Shown here: positions 1-6,223 of the stretch, piece after piece
How positions within the stretch are numbered: the stretch's first letter is position 1
Layout: each line of letters begins with the position of its first letter
DNA from: Rhodospirillales bacterium
GTDB taxonomy: Bacteria > Pseudomonadota > Alphaproteobacteria > JAREAF01
Reading direction: 5' to 3'
NCBI GenBank assembly: GCA_029240475.1
Contig: JAREAF010000189.1
Coordinates: 1-6,223, forward strand
DNA: 6,223 nucleotides
Position numbers and translations under genes: made by a program
The notes under the pieces: model-generated
What the model was told of the DNA's origin: nothing
Seen by the model: only the letters and a program-made list of their open reading frames with translations
The model's database searches: none

Positions 1-380
1 GCTGACGGCGGCGGACCGGAGGCCACCGGCAAGGGGCGGATCTCGGCCGGAAGATCGGAGGCCTTCAGGAAGGTGTGGAAATGCCCATGCTCGTCCGCCT
101 CGCGCTCCTCGGGCGGGTGGGCGTGGTAGTAATAGAGCGAGCAGGTCTCGGCGTCGTAGACCTCGCCCGCCGGATAATGGTCCCATTCGAAGAAGGGCTG
201 GCCGCGCAGCAGCTCCGCCACGACCGTATCGCCCGTCTTGGCGAGAACCGCTTCGCATGCGGCGACCTCGCGCGCGGCCGCGGCCATGCGCTCCAGCTCA
301 GCGCGCGGCAGGCGCTTCAGATCGAGTTCGCCCGGCCGGCGCTGCGCCGTCGCGGAGGCGCCGGCCCGCCTCATCGCCAT
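1..380 (-). CDS. Small His-rich protein resembling DUF6969 (3' end outside window)
   Basis: The frame opens at ATG 380 and runs off the left edge without a stop, giving 126 visible residues. A second in-frame ATG at 374 overlaps the stop of the preceding receptor gene as ATGA and has an AAGGA five bases upstream, so either start is possible. The N-terminus is Arg/Ala-rich and helical, with no signal peptide or membrane segment, so a cytoplasmic location is likely. The distinctive part is residues 64-105: FEWDHYPAGEVYD, then YYYHAHP, then DEHGHFHTFLK. This resembles, from memory, the alphaproteobacterial family annotated DUF6969, whose function is unknown. The cluster of histidines (68, 86, 88, 98, 100, 102) with nearby Asp/Glu could bind a metal, which is inference only. 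The tight overlap with the TAXI receptor gene indicates co-translation. The coding call is firm; the family name is moderately sure. Confidence 0.8.
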   Translation of the reverse strand, partial: MAMRRAGASATAQRRPGELDLKRLPRAELERMAAAAREVAACEAVLAKTGDTVVAELLRGQPFFEWDHYPAGEVYDAETCSLYYYHAHPPEEREADEHGHFHTFLKASDLPAEIRPLPVASGPPPS

Positions 381-1330
381 CCTTGTTCCTGGTAGTAGCG
401 CAGCGCGCCCTCATGGGACGGGGCGGTGTTGCCGTCCGTCGCCATCGCCTTGGGCTCGAGCCCGGCGAAGGCCGGGTGCTGCGCCGAGAAGGCGGGGAAA
501 TCGTCGAACACGGCCTTGACCAGCGCATGGATGCGCTCGGCATCGACGTCCGCGCGCGTCACCACCGTCGCCTTGAGGCCGAAGGAGGCGACCGGGTCGG
601 GATTGCCCCTGTAAGTCCCCCCGGGGATCGTGGTGAAGGCGTAGAAGGGATTGTCGCTGACCAGCCGCTCGGCCGGCGCGCCGATGATCGGCACCAGGCG
701 CGCGCCGCAGCCCTGCGTGGCCTCGGCCACCGCCCCGCTCGGATGGGCGGTCGGCAGGATGTAGGCGTCGATCGCCCCGCTGCAGAGCGCCGAAGGCTGA
801 TGCTCGGGCGCCAGCTCGGCGACCGTGCCCAGATCCTTCAGGCTCCAGCCCATGGCCGCCAGCAGCGCCTCGGCCGAGACGCGGCCGGTGGAGCCCGGCA
901 AGCCGAGATTGACGCGCTTTCCCTTCAGGTCCTCCAGGCTGGAGATTCCCGCATCCGCGCGCGCGACGATGGTGACCGGTTCGCCATGCAGCGAGAAGAC
1001 GGCGCGCAAGCCCTCGAACCGGCCTTCGGCCCCCTCGGTCCCATTGGCCATCACGGCGTGGTACTGCCAGTCCGACTGCACGATCGCCAGATCGATGGCG
1101 CCGGCCTTGAGGGCCTCGAGATTGGCGGCCGAGCCCTCGCTGGGCACCACCGCGCAGACCGGCGCTCCGGCCGCCCGGTTCATCATGTTGCAGATCGCGC
1201 CGCCGGCCGGGAAATAGATGCCCACCACCGGGCCCGTGCCGATCAGGAGCGGCCGCGCCTGCTGCGCGGACGCACCGGGAATGGCGAGCAGCAGCGCGAG
1301 CGCGGCCGAGGCGATCAGGCGCGCGCTCAT
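371..1330 (-). CDS. TAXI family TRAP transporter solute-binding protein
   Basis: A 319-residue periplasmic receptor of the TAXI (TRAP-associated extracytoplasmic immunogenic) class, which captures a small solute and passes it to a TRAP-type membrane permease. Residues 1-22 form a Sec signal peptide with hydrophobic core ALALLLAIPG and an ASA cleavage motif before Gln23. The mature N-terminus LLIGTGPVVGIYFPAGGAI (28-46) is the family hallmark. It is followed by PSEGSAANLEAL (63-74), DLAIVQSDWQY (80-90), the LPGSTGR loop (144-150) and the C-terminal HEGALRYYQEQGW (306-318). The length is normal for the family. The start ATG 1330 overlaps the aminotransferase stop as ATGA and has GGAGG upstream; longer readings of the frame run inside the aminotransferase gene and are discarded. 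No TRAP membrane subunit follows, since the next gene is a small soluble protein, so the permease must lie elsewhere or beyond the edge. The ligand is unknown; glutamate or other carboxylates are known for some family members. Confidence 0.93.
   Translation of the reverse strand: MSARLIASAALALLLAIPGASAQQARPLLIGTGPVVGIYFPAGGAICNMMNRAAGAPVCAVVPSEGSAANLEALKAGAIDLAIVQSDWQYHAVMANGTEGAEGRFEGLRAVFSLHGEPVTIVARADAGISSLEDLKGKRVNLGLPGSTGRVSAEALLAAMGWSLKDLGTVAELAPEHQPSALCSGAIDAYILPTAHPSGAVAEATQGCGARLVPIIGAPAERLVSDNPFYAFTTIPGGTYRGNPDPVASFGLKATVVTRADVDAERIHALVKAVFDDFPAFSAQHPAFAGLEPKAMATDGNTAPSHEGALRYYQEQGWR
380..390 (-). promoter_or_regulatory. Two alternative ribosome binding sites for the His-rich protein gene
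   Basis: Read on the minus strand, AGGA (390-387) lies six bases before ATG 380, and AAGGA (384-380) lies five bases before ATG 374. The two starts are in the same frame, two codons apart. The downstream one forms the classic four-base ATGA overlap with the receptor stop codon. The sequence does not decide between them, and the protein differs by only two residues. Confidence 0.45.
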
Positions 1331-2655
1331 CGGCCCTCCAGCGCCGCGTCTACGGCCGCCGCCGTCGTGGCGGCGATCTCGTCCATCATCCCGTCCTCCA
1401 GGATGAAAGGCGGGGCGAGCAGGACATGGTCGCCGCGCCGCCCGTCGAGCGTCCCGCCCATCGGATAGAGCATCAGCCCGCGCGCCATCGCGGCCTGCTT
1501 CACCTGCAGATGCAGCTTCTCGGCGGGATCGAATGGCTCTTTGCTCTCGCGGTCGCGCACGAATTCGATGCCGAGGAAGAGGCCGCGCCCGCGGATGTCG
1601 CCGACATGCGGATGCTGCCCCAGCCGCGCCTGCAACGCCGCCATGAGGATCCTCCCCTGCCGCTTGACCTTGGGCAGGAGGCCCTCGCGGTCGATGACGC
1701 GCTGCACGGCCAGAGCCGCCGCGCAGGCGGTGGTGTGCGCCATGTAGGTGTGGCCGTGCAGGAACCGGCCCGACCCGTTCTCGATCGCCTCGACGATCTT
1801 GCCGTGGATCAGCAGCGCGCCGACCGGCTGATAACCCGCGCCCAAACCCTTCGCGACGAAGAGCAGATCGGGCGCCACGCCCTCCTCCTCGACCGCGAAG
1901 CGGTGGCCGGTGCGGCCCATGCCGCACATGACCTCGTCCAGGATAAGCAGCACGCCATAGCGGTCGCAGATCTCGCGGACGCGCTTGAAATAGCCCGGCA
2001 CGGCCGGGACCGCGCCCAAGGTCGCGCCCACCACCGGCTCGGCGATGAAGCCGGCGACGCTCTCCGGGCCAAGCTTCAGGATCATGGCATCGAGCTCGTC
2101 GGCGACGCGCCGGCCGTAATCTTCGAGGTCCTCCTCATCGCGCTTGCCGCGATAGGCGTAGCAGGGCGCGATATGCGCCGCCGGCGCCAGCAGCGGCTCG
2201 TAGGGCGCGCGGCGGAAGAGATTGCCGCCGACGCCGAGCGCGCCCAGCGTGTTGCCGTGATAGCTCTGCAGGCGCGCGATGAAGCGGTGGCGTTTGGGCT
2301 GGCCGATCTCAAGGAAATATTGCCGCGCGAGCTTCAGGGCGGCCTCGCAGGCTTCCGAACCTCCCGAGACGTAGAAGACGCGGGCAAGCCCGGCCGGAGC
2401 CGTCCGGATCAGCGCCTCGGCCAATGCCTCGGCGGGCTCGGAGGCGAAGAAGCCGCTATAGGCGAAAGCGAGCCTTCCGACCTGCTCGCGCACCGCCTCG
2501 ATCACCTCGGCATGGCTGTGCCCAAGACAGGACACCGCCGCGCCGCCGCAGGCGTCGAGATAGCGCCGCCCGGCGGAATCGATCACGTAAGGCCCCTCGC
2601 CCCGCACGGCCAGGGGCGGCTCGACGCCAAGCTCACGGTGGAACACGAAGGACAT
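1327..2655 (-). CDS. Class-III PLP-dependent aminotransferase
   Basis: A 442-residue cytoplasmic fold-type-I enzyme that uses pyridoxal phosphate to move an amino group between an amine or omega-amino acid and a keto acid. Visible landmarks in order: LDACGGAAVSCLGHSH (33-48); the phosphate-binding loop SGGSEA (97-102); SYHGNTLGAL (131-140), whose Tyr132-His133 stacks on the cofactor; AEPVVGAT (205-212); LILDEVMCGMGRTG (237-250) with cofactor-binding Asp240; and FVAKGLGAGYQPVGA (266-280) with the Schiff-base Lys269, followed by HGHTY (300-304). All catalytic positions are present and the length is normal. The C-terminal GDHVLLAPPF (408-417) lacks the Arg seen there in GABA/ornithine-type enzymes and looks more like omega-transaminases, but the substrate cannot be assigned. 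Start ATG 2655 has AAAGG six bases upstream; a longer open frame reads through the lipoprotein gene and is rejected. The TGA stop overlaps the ATG of the TAXI receptor, which points to a shared substrate pathway. Confidence 0.95.
   Translation of the reverse strand: MSFVFHRELGVEPPLAVRGEGPYVIDSAGRRYLDACGGAAVSCLGHSHAEVIEAVREQVGRLAFAYSGFFASEPAEALAEALIRTAPAGLARVFYVSGGSEACEAALKLARQYFLEIGQPKRHRFIARLQSYHGNTLGALGVGGNLFRRAPYEPLLAPAAHIAPCYAYRGKRDEEDLEDYGRRVADELDAMILKLGPESVAGFIAEPVVGATLGAVPAVPGYFKRVREICDRYGVLLILDEVMCGMGRTGHRFAVEEEGVAPDLLFVAKGLGAGYQPVGALLIHGKIVEAIENGSGRFLHGHTYMAHTTACAAALAVQRVIDREGLLPKVKRQGRILMAALQARLGQHPHVGDIRGRGLFLGIEFVRDRESKEPFDPAEKLHLQVKQAAMARGLMLYPMGGTLDGRRGDHVLLAPPFILEDGMMDEIAATTAAAVDAALEGR
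1335..1339 (-). promoter_or_regulatory. Shine-Dalgarno site of the TAXI receptor gene
   Basis: GGAGG on the minus strand lies four bases before ATG 1330, inside the last codons of the aminotransferase gene. Together with the signal peptide that begins exactly there, it fixes the start and argues against the longer open frame. Confidence 0.6.
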
Positions 2656-2699
2656 GCCCCGCCTTTCTACCCGGATCGGCGGCGCCGGGAAAAGCTCCC
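2656..2699. other. 44-base gap between lipoprotein and aminotransferase genes
   Basis: This is the longest non-coding stretch of the window and the only plausible border between the lipid transport operon and the aminotransferase-receptor genes. It contains the AAAGG ribosome site of the aminotransferase (2662-2666, minus strand). A weak 5-bp inverted repeat (CCCGG/CCGGG, 2670-2674 with 2685-2689) has a ten-base loop and no T-run after it, so it is not a credible intrinsic terminator. No clear promoter boxes were seen. Read-through from the upstream operon is possible. Confidence 0.5.
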
Positions 2700-3323
2700 T
2701 CAGCTTTCTGGCCGGTCGGGCGGGGCGGAGCTGAGGGTCCAGGTCACGATCTCCTTCAGCACGGGCCCAAGCGCCTCGTCGAAGGCAGCAACCACGGCAT
2801 CGAGGGTGTTCGCCGCCGCCTGCGCCTTCTGCTCGGTCATGTGGGAGGCCACGATCTCGCGCACCGGCATGCGCACGAGCTTGGAAATGACACGGATATG
2901 GACGATCGGCGGCGCCTCGGGCGAGGCATATTCGGCCTGGAATTCCCTCAGCTCGATCTTCAGCACGTAATCGGCCCTGAGCCCGACGGATTCGCGGCCG
3001 ACCGCGACGATGCGCCCGGTGTTCTCGAAGGATTCGACCAGCAGCGTCTGCACCATGGCGGGGGCCGAATCGGTCCAGGTCGCGCCTGCGAAATAATCGA
3101 GCGTGATCGGCGAATGCGAGAGCGCGATCCGGTTGGTGTTGATCCCCGCCGGCGCGACCGGGGTCTCGACCACGAGCTGCCACTCCACCTTGGGCAGATC
3201 GGCCCCGTAGGTCGACTTCGGCGTCAGCGTATAGAGCTTCAGCGGCTCGCCGGTGCCCGGGATGATCCCGGTGCAGGCGGACAATGCCCAGAGGAGGGCG
3301 ATGAGGGACAGGAAACGGGTCAT
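2700..3323 (-). CDS. ABC-type transport auxiliary lipoprotein (PqiC-like, ABC_trans_aux family)
   Basis: A 207-residue envelope lipoprotein. Residues 1-16 are a type-II signal peptide ending in the lipobox LSAC, with Cys17 as the lipidation site. The mature part carries the family pattern: KLYTLTP (29-35), then NRIALSHSPITLDYFAGATW (64-83), a helical segment PAMVQTLLVESFENTGRI (88-105), and strand-rich DYVLKIELREF (118-128). The C-terminal helix (about 163-194) contains the conserved amphipathic stretch ANTLDAVVAAFDEALG. In the known PqiABC system such a lipoprotein sits in the outer membrane and docks with the MCE tunnel; that role here is inferred from family and position. Its ATG overlaps the MCE gene's TGA by four bases, so it is translationally coupled as the last member of the transport operon. 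The next gene begins 44 bases further on. Confidence 0.9.
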   Translation of the reverse strand: MTRFLSLIALLWALSACTGIIPGTGEPLKLYTLTPKSTYGADLPKVEWQLVVETPVAPAGINTNRIALSHSPITLDYFAGATWTDSAPAMVQTLLVESFENTGRIVAVGRESVGLRADYVLKIELREFQAEYASPEAPPIVHIRVISKLVRMPVREIVASHMTEQKAQAAANTLDAVVAAFDEALGPVLKEIVTWTLSSAPPDRPES

Positions 3324-4276
3324 CTCTCGATCTCGAAGCCCTTCTGCCGGTCGCCGAACAGGAAGCGCGCCGGGTCGCGCTCCAGCTGCTGGCTGACGCG
3401 AGTCAAGGATTCGACCAGCACCCGCGCCTCGATCATCAGCTGCGTGAATTCGTACAGACCCGTCCCCGAGAAGTCGCTGATGCCTTGGCGGTTGTCAGAG
3501 ATGAGCCCTTCGAGCTGCCGCGACACGCGCGCGAATCCATCGGCCGCCTGCTGCATCTTTTTGACCGCCTCCCCGGCGTCGCCGCCGATCCCGTCCACCT
3601 GCGTACGCAGCGAGGTGGCGAGCGCGCCATACTCGTCGATCGCGGCCTGGGCGTCCTGCGTGAGGTCGTTGCCCGAAGCCAGCAGCGCATCGATCCGCTC
3701 CGAATAGCCGACCAGGTTCTCGGTGAGGTCGCGCACGTTGCGCACCGTCTCGGTGAAGGCGCGCCGGTTGTCGGCGTTGAGCAGCTCCTGCGCCTGCTGC
3801 ATCAGCGCGGTGGCCTGCGCCAGCAGGTTGGGCGCGCCTTCGAGGATCTGCGCGGTGAGGCTCGGGCGGGAAGGAATGATCGGGATCGGCTCCTCCGCCC
3901 GCTCGGGCAGCATCGGCGCCTCGTTCGAGCCGCCCTTGATCTGCACGAAGACGAGCCCGGTGATGCCCTGGAGCTCCAAGGTCGCGGTCGCGTCCTCGCG
4001 AATGGGCGTGCCGCGATCGACGCGCACGCGCACCTTCACGCGCTGGATGTCGGTTGGATCGATGCGGATGTCCTCCACCCGCCCGACCTCGACGCCCTGA
4101 TAGCGCACCGCGCCGCCCTCCTGCAGCCCGGTCACCGACTCGGCGAAATAGATGTCGTAATAGGCATAGGCCTCCTCGGCCTGGTAGCGGCCCAGCCAGA
4201 CCACGAACAGGCCGGCGGCGGCCAGCATCAGGAGCACGAAGGCGCCGACCAGGACATAGCTTGCGCGGGTTTCCAT
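3320..4276 (-). CDS. mlaD: MlaD-type MCE domain protein, substrate-binding component
   Basis: A 318-residue inner-membrane-anchored periplasmic protein. Residues 1-6 are cytoplasmic, followed by one membrane helix (about 7-28, VLVGAFVLLMLAAAGLFVVW). The single MCE domain spans about 39-117, with YDIYFAESVTGLQEGGAVRYQG, split here as YDIYFAESVTGL and GGAVRYQGVEVGRVEDI, and the pore-loop end LQGITGLVFVQI (102-113). After a Pro-rich linker (124-138) comes a long helical region (about 140-300), rich in Ala, Gln, Leu and Asp, likely coiled-coil. The C-terminus is RDPARFLFGDRQKG (300-313), a typical ending for this subgroup. Family members form homo-hexameric rings that guide lipids between the permease and the envelope partner. 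It is longer than E. coli MlaD (about 180 residues) because of the helical tail. Start ATG 4276 has AAAAGG five bases upstream, 41 bases after the ATPase gene stop. Confidence 0.94.
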   Translation of the reverse strand: METRASYVLVGAFVLLMLAAAGLFVVWLGRYQAEEAYAYYDIYFAESVTGLQEGGAVRYQGVEVGRVEDIRIDPTDIQRVKVRVRVDRGTPIREDATATLELQGITGLVFVQIKGGSNEAPMLPERAEEPIPIIPSRPSLTAQILEGAPNLLAQATALMQQAQELLNADNRRAFTETVRNVRDLTENLVGYSERIDALLASGNDLTQDAQAAIDEYGALATSLRTQVDGIGGDAGEAVKKMQQAADGFARVSRQLEGLISDNRQGISDFSGTGLYEFTQLMIEARVLVESLTRVSQQLERDPARFLFGDRQKGFEIER

Positions 4277-4317
4277 CGAGGCCTTTTGCTGGGGTGAGGA
4301 GAGCCCGCGCCTTCAGG

Positions 4318-5091
4318 TCAAGCGAACGCGGCGCGGGCGCGGGGCCCGGTGAAGTATTCCTGGATCCAGGGATGGGGATTCTTCATGTGCTCCGCGAGGG
4401 TGCCGACGCTCACCCGGCCTTCGATCAGGACGGCGATACGGTCGCAAATTGCTTCCAAACTGTCCAGATCGTGCGTCACCATGAACACGGTCAGGCCGAG
4501 GCTGCCGCTGAGGCTCAAGATCAACTGGTCGAAGCCCGCAGCCGCAATCGGGTCGAGCCCCGCCGTCGGCTCGTCCAGGAACAGGATCTCGGGATCGAGC
4601 GCGAGCGCGCGGGCGAGCGCCGCGCGCTTGCGCATGCCGCCGGAGAGCTGGGAAGGGTATTTCGCGCCGGCATCGGCCGGCAGCCCGACCAGCGCGATCT
4701 TCAGCGCGGCGATCTCGGCGATCAGCGCGGGCGCCAGGCGCCGGTGCTCCTTCAAGGGCACGGCGACATTCTCCGCCACCGTGAGGCCGCTGAAGAGCGC
4801 GCCGTTCTGGAACAGCACGCCCCAGCGCTGCTGCAGCTCCATCAACTCGCGCTCCAACAGGTGCGCCACGTCGCGCCCGAGCACCTCGATGCGGCCGGCC
4901 GCCGGGCGGTTGAGGCCGACGATGGTGCGCAACAACACCGACTTGCCGGTGCCCGAGCCGCCGACCACGCCCAGGATCTCGCCGCGATGGACGTCCAGAT
5001 CGAGCCCGTTATGGATGACCTGCGCGCCGAATCGGGTCACGAGACCGCGCACCCGGATGACGACGTCCCTGCCGTCCGCCGCAGCCTCCAC
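4318..5091 (-). CDS. mlaF: MlaF-type ABC transporter ATP-binding protein
   Basis: A 257-residue cytoplasmic ATPase that powers the MCE transport complex. The nucleotide-binding motifs are complete: Walker A GGSGTGKS (44-51), Q-loop Gln95 in VLFQNGALFSGLTVAENVA, signature LSGGMRKRAALARA (149-162), Walker B ILFLDEP (169-175) with catalytic Glu174, D-loop AGLD (177-180) and switch His207 in VTHDLDS. The FQNGALFSGLTV and SGGMRKR forms are characteristic of the MlaF/TGD3/Ttg2A group rather than other ABC importers. The frame starts at GTG 5091, one base after the permease stop codon. A G-run about six bases upstream is only a weak ribosome site, so translation probably depends on coupling to the permease. 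No ATG start exists upstream in frame nearby, and the N-terminal length fits the family. It is followed after 41 bases by the MCE protein gene. Confidence 0.95.
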   Translation of the reverse strand: MEAAADGRDVVIRVRGLVTRFGAQVIHNGLDLDVHRGEILGVVGGSGTGKSVLLRTIVGLNRPAAGRIEVLGRDVAHLLERELMELQQRWGVLFQNGALFSGLTVAENVAVPLKEHRRLAPALIAEIAALKIALVGLPADAGAKYPSQLSGGMRKRAALARALALDPEILFLDEPTAGLDPIAAAGFDQLILSLSGSLGLTVFMVTHDLDSLEAICDRIAVLIEGRVSVGTLAEHMKNPHPWIQEYFTGPRARAAFA

Positions 5092-5092
5092 C

Positions 5093-6209
5093 TCAAACCC
5101 CCAGGATCGAGAACAGGATGGAGAAGAGCGCGTCGAGCACGATCACGAGGAAGATCGACTCCACGACGGACTTCGTGGTCAAGCGCCCGACGCTCTCGGC
5201 CGATCCGGTCACGCGGAGGCCCTCGAAACAGCCGACCATGGCGATCACGAAGGCGAAGACCGGCGCCTTGACCATGCCCACCCAGAACATCGTCGGGGTG
5301 ACCGCGGTCGAGAGCTGCTCGAGGAATTGCGGGAAGGTCATGCCGATGACGAGCAGGCCTCCCAGCGCGCCGCCGAGCAGCGCCATGATGTCGGCGAAGA
5401 AGGTGAGGAGCGGCAGCGTGACGATCAGCGCGATCATCCGCGGCACGACCAGGACCTCGATCGCATCCAGTCCCAAGGTGGAGAGGGCGTCGACCTCCTC
5501 ATTCACCTTCATGGTGCCGATCTCGGCGGTGAAGGCGCTGCCCGAGCGCCCCGCCACCACGATCGCCGTGAGCAGGATGCCCATCTCGCGCAAGGCGGCG
5601 ATGCCGACGAGATTGACCATGTAGATCTCGGCGCCGAAGGGCCGCAGCTGATCGACGCCCTGATAGGCGAGCACGAGGCCGACCAGGAGCGAGATCAGCC
5701 CGACGATCGGCAGCGCGTTGAGGCCGGTCTCCTCCAGATGGCGCACCGTGGAGGTCAGGCGCAGCCGCCAGGGCCGCATGAGCACGCGCCCCAGCCGCAG
5801 CGAGACCAGCCCGAAAAAGCCGAGCAGGTCGTATCCGAGGCGCATCGCGCCGAGCGTGCCGGCACCGATCCGCTCGACCAGCTGCAGCAGGCGCAAGGGC
5901 CGGCGCTGAACGGGCACAGGGGGAGCGCCGGTGTCGGCGACCCGCTGCATCAGCGGGGCGATCTGGCCCGGCACATTGGCCAGCTCGACCTCGAGGCCGC
6001 GGCCGCGCAGCTCCGCGCCGGTGCGGCTGAGGAGCCAGGCGCCGACCGTATCCAGCGCCTCGAGGGCGCTCAGATCGAACCGGACGCGCCGATAGCCCTT
6101 GGGGTCGAGCCCGTGCAGGCGGCCGTCGAGGGCGGCCGCGCCCTCGCCGGTCCAGCGCCCGCGGGCGCGGACGGTCAGGCAATCGCCGTCGCCGCTGATG
6201 GTGAGTTCG
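5093..6209 (-). CDS. mlaE: STAS-MlaE fusion permease of the MCE ABC transporter (5' end outside window)
   Basis: The visible 371 codons lack only the extreme N-terminus. Residues about 1-93 form a STAS domain with the signature DLSALEALDTVGAW (45-58), the motif found in stand-alone MlaB. The permease domain follows from about residue 115: an amphipathic entry helix (GYDLLGFFGLVSLRLG), then about five hydrophobic segments, near 163-183, 200-220, 255-288, 307-328 and 346-370. The MlaE-family signature AEIGTMKVNEEVDALSTLG lies at 228-246, with TAIVVAGRSGSA just before it. The product sits in the inner membrane as the dimeric channel on which the ATPase and MCE ring assemble. A start could be drawn at GTG 5974, but it would delete a well-conserved STAS domain and is rejected. 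The open frame continues to 6223, but the last 14 bases are sequencing adapter, so the genomic part ends at 6209. The stop lies one base before the ATPase start. Confidence 0.93.
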
Positions 6210-6223
6210 AGATCGGAAGAGCG
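6210..6223. other. Illumina adapter remnant at contig end
   Basis: The final bases AGATCGGAAGAGCG are identical to the first 14 bases of the TruSeq read-through adapter; on the minus strand they are CGCTCTTCCGATCT, the 3' end of the P5-side adapter. The exact match and its placement at the very end of the sequence make chance unlikely. In the permease frame this would encode an artificial Arg-Ser-Ser-Asp. It should be trimmed and not read as protein. Confidence 0.93.

Noticed and set aside
51..60. Adapter-like AGATCGGAG near the left end
   Set aside because: It departs from the adapter after eight bases (AGATCGGA), is not at the sequence edge, and lies within an intact coding frame.
257..1468. 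Plus-strand open frame of about 403 codons opposite the TAXI receptor gene
   Set aside because: The composition is low-complexity Arg/Gly/Ala with no family resemblance, and the opposite strand encodes a clear signal peptide and TAXI motifs.
2670..2689. Inverted repeat CCCGG...CCGGG as a possible terminator after the lipoprotein gene
   Set aside because: The stem is only five base pairs with a ten-base loop and no following T-run on the transcribed strand.
1426..2970. Long plus-strand open frame (about 514 codons) opposite the aminotransferase gene
   Set aside because: It has no recognisable domain, is rich in Arg/Ala/His, and lies antisense to a gene with intact catalytic motifs. Such mirror frames are common in GC-rich DNA.
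2656..3183. N-terminal extension of the aminotransferase frame by about 176 codons
   Set aside because: The extension lies inside the lipoprotein gene in another frame and has no homology-like pattern. ATG 2655 has a good ribosome site and the expected family N-terminus.
4054..5271. Plus-strand open frame of about 405 codons opposite the ATPase gene
   Set aside because: The antisense strand carries every ABC ATPase motif; this frame is an Arg/Pro-rich shadow.

Overview
The window is a GC-rich stretch that looks alphaproteobacterial. This is judged by eye from base composition, from the MCE/ABC gene order and from the predicted proteins; no search was run. All seven recognisable genes lie on the minus strand, so the biological reading order is right to left. 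There is almost no non-coding DNA: the only gaps are 41 and 44 bases, plus one single base, and the other junctions overlap by 4 to 10 bases. No rRNA, tRNA, CRISPR array, insertion sequence or convincing terminator was seen.

The right part (about 2700-6209) is an MCE-type ABC lipid transport operon. In order it encodes a STAS-MlaE fusion permease (cut off at its N-terminus by the window end), an MlaF-type ATPase, an MlaD-type MCE substrate-binding protein, and an ABC-transport auxiliary lipoprotein of the PqiC-like kind. Together these would form an inner-membrane ABC complex with a periplasmic MCE ring and an outer-membrane-facing lipoprotein, moving phospholipids or other hydrophobic molecules across the envelope. 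No MlaC or MlaA gene is present, and the MlaB function appears to be carried by the fused STAS domain.

The left part (1-2655) follows after 44 bases in the same direction. It holds a class-III PLP aminotransferase, a periplasmic TAXI-family (TRAP-type) solute receptor, and the beginning of a small His-rich protein resembling the family called DUF6969. These three are joined by short ATGA-type overlaps and are very probably co-translated. The pairing suggests capture of a small organic acid or amino compound outside the cytoplasmic membrane and its transamination inside, but the substrate cannot be read from the sequence. No TRAP permease gene is in the window.

The last 14 bases (6210-6223) match the Illumina TruSeq adapter exactly. 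They are almost certainly not genomic, which points to a draft or metagenomic contig end and means the last codons of the permease frame are artificial.
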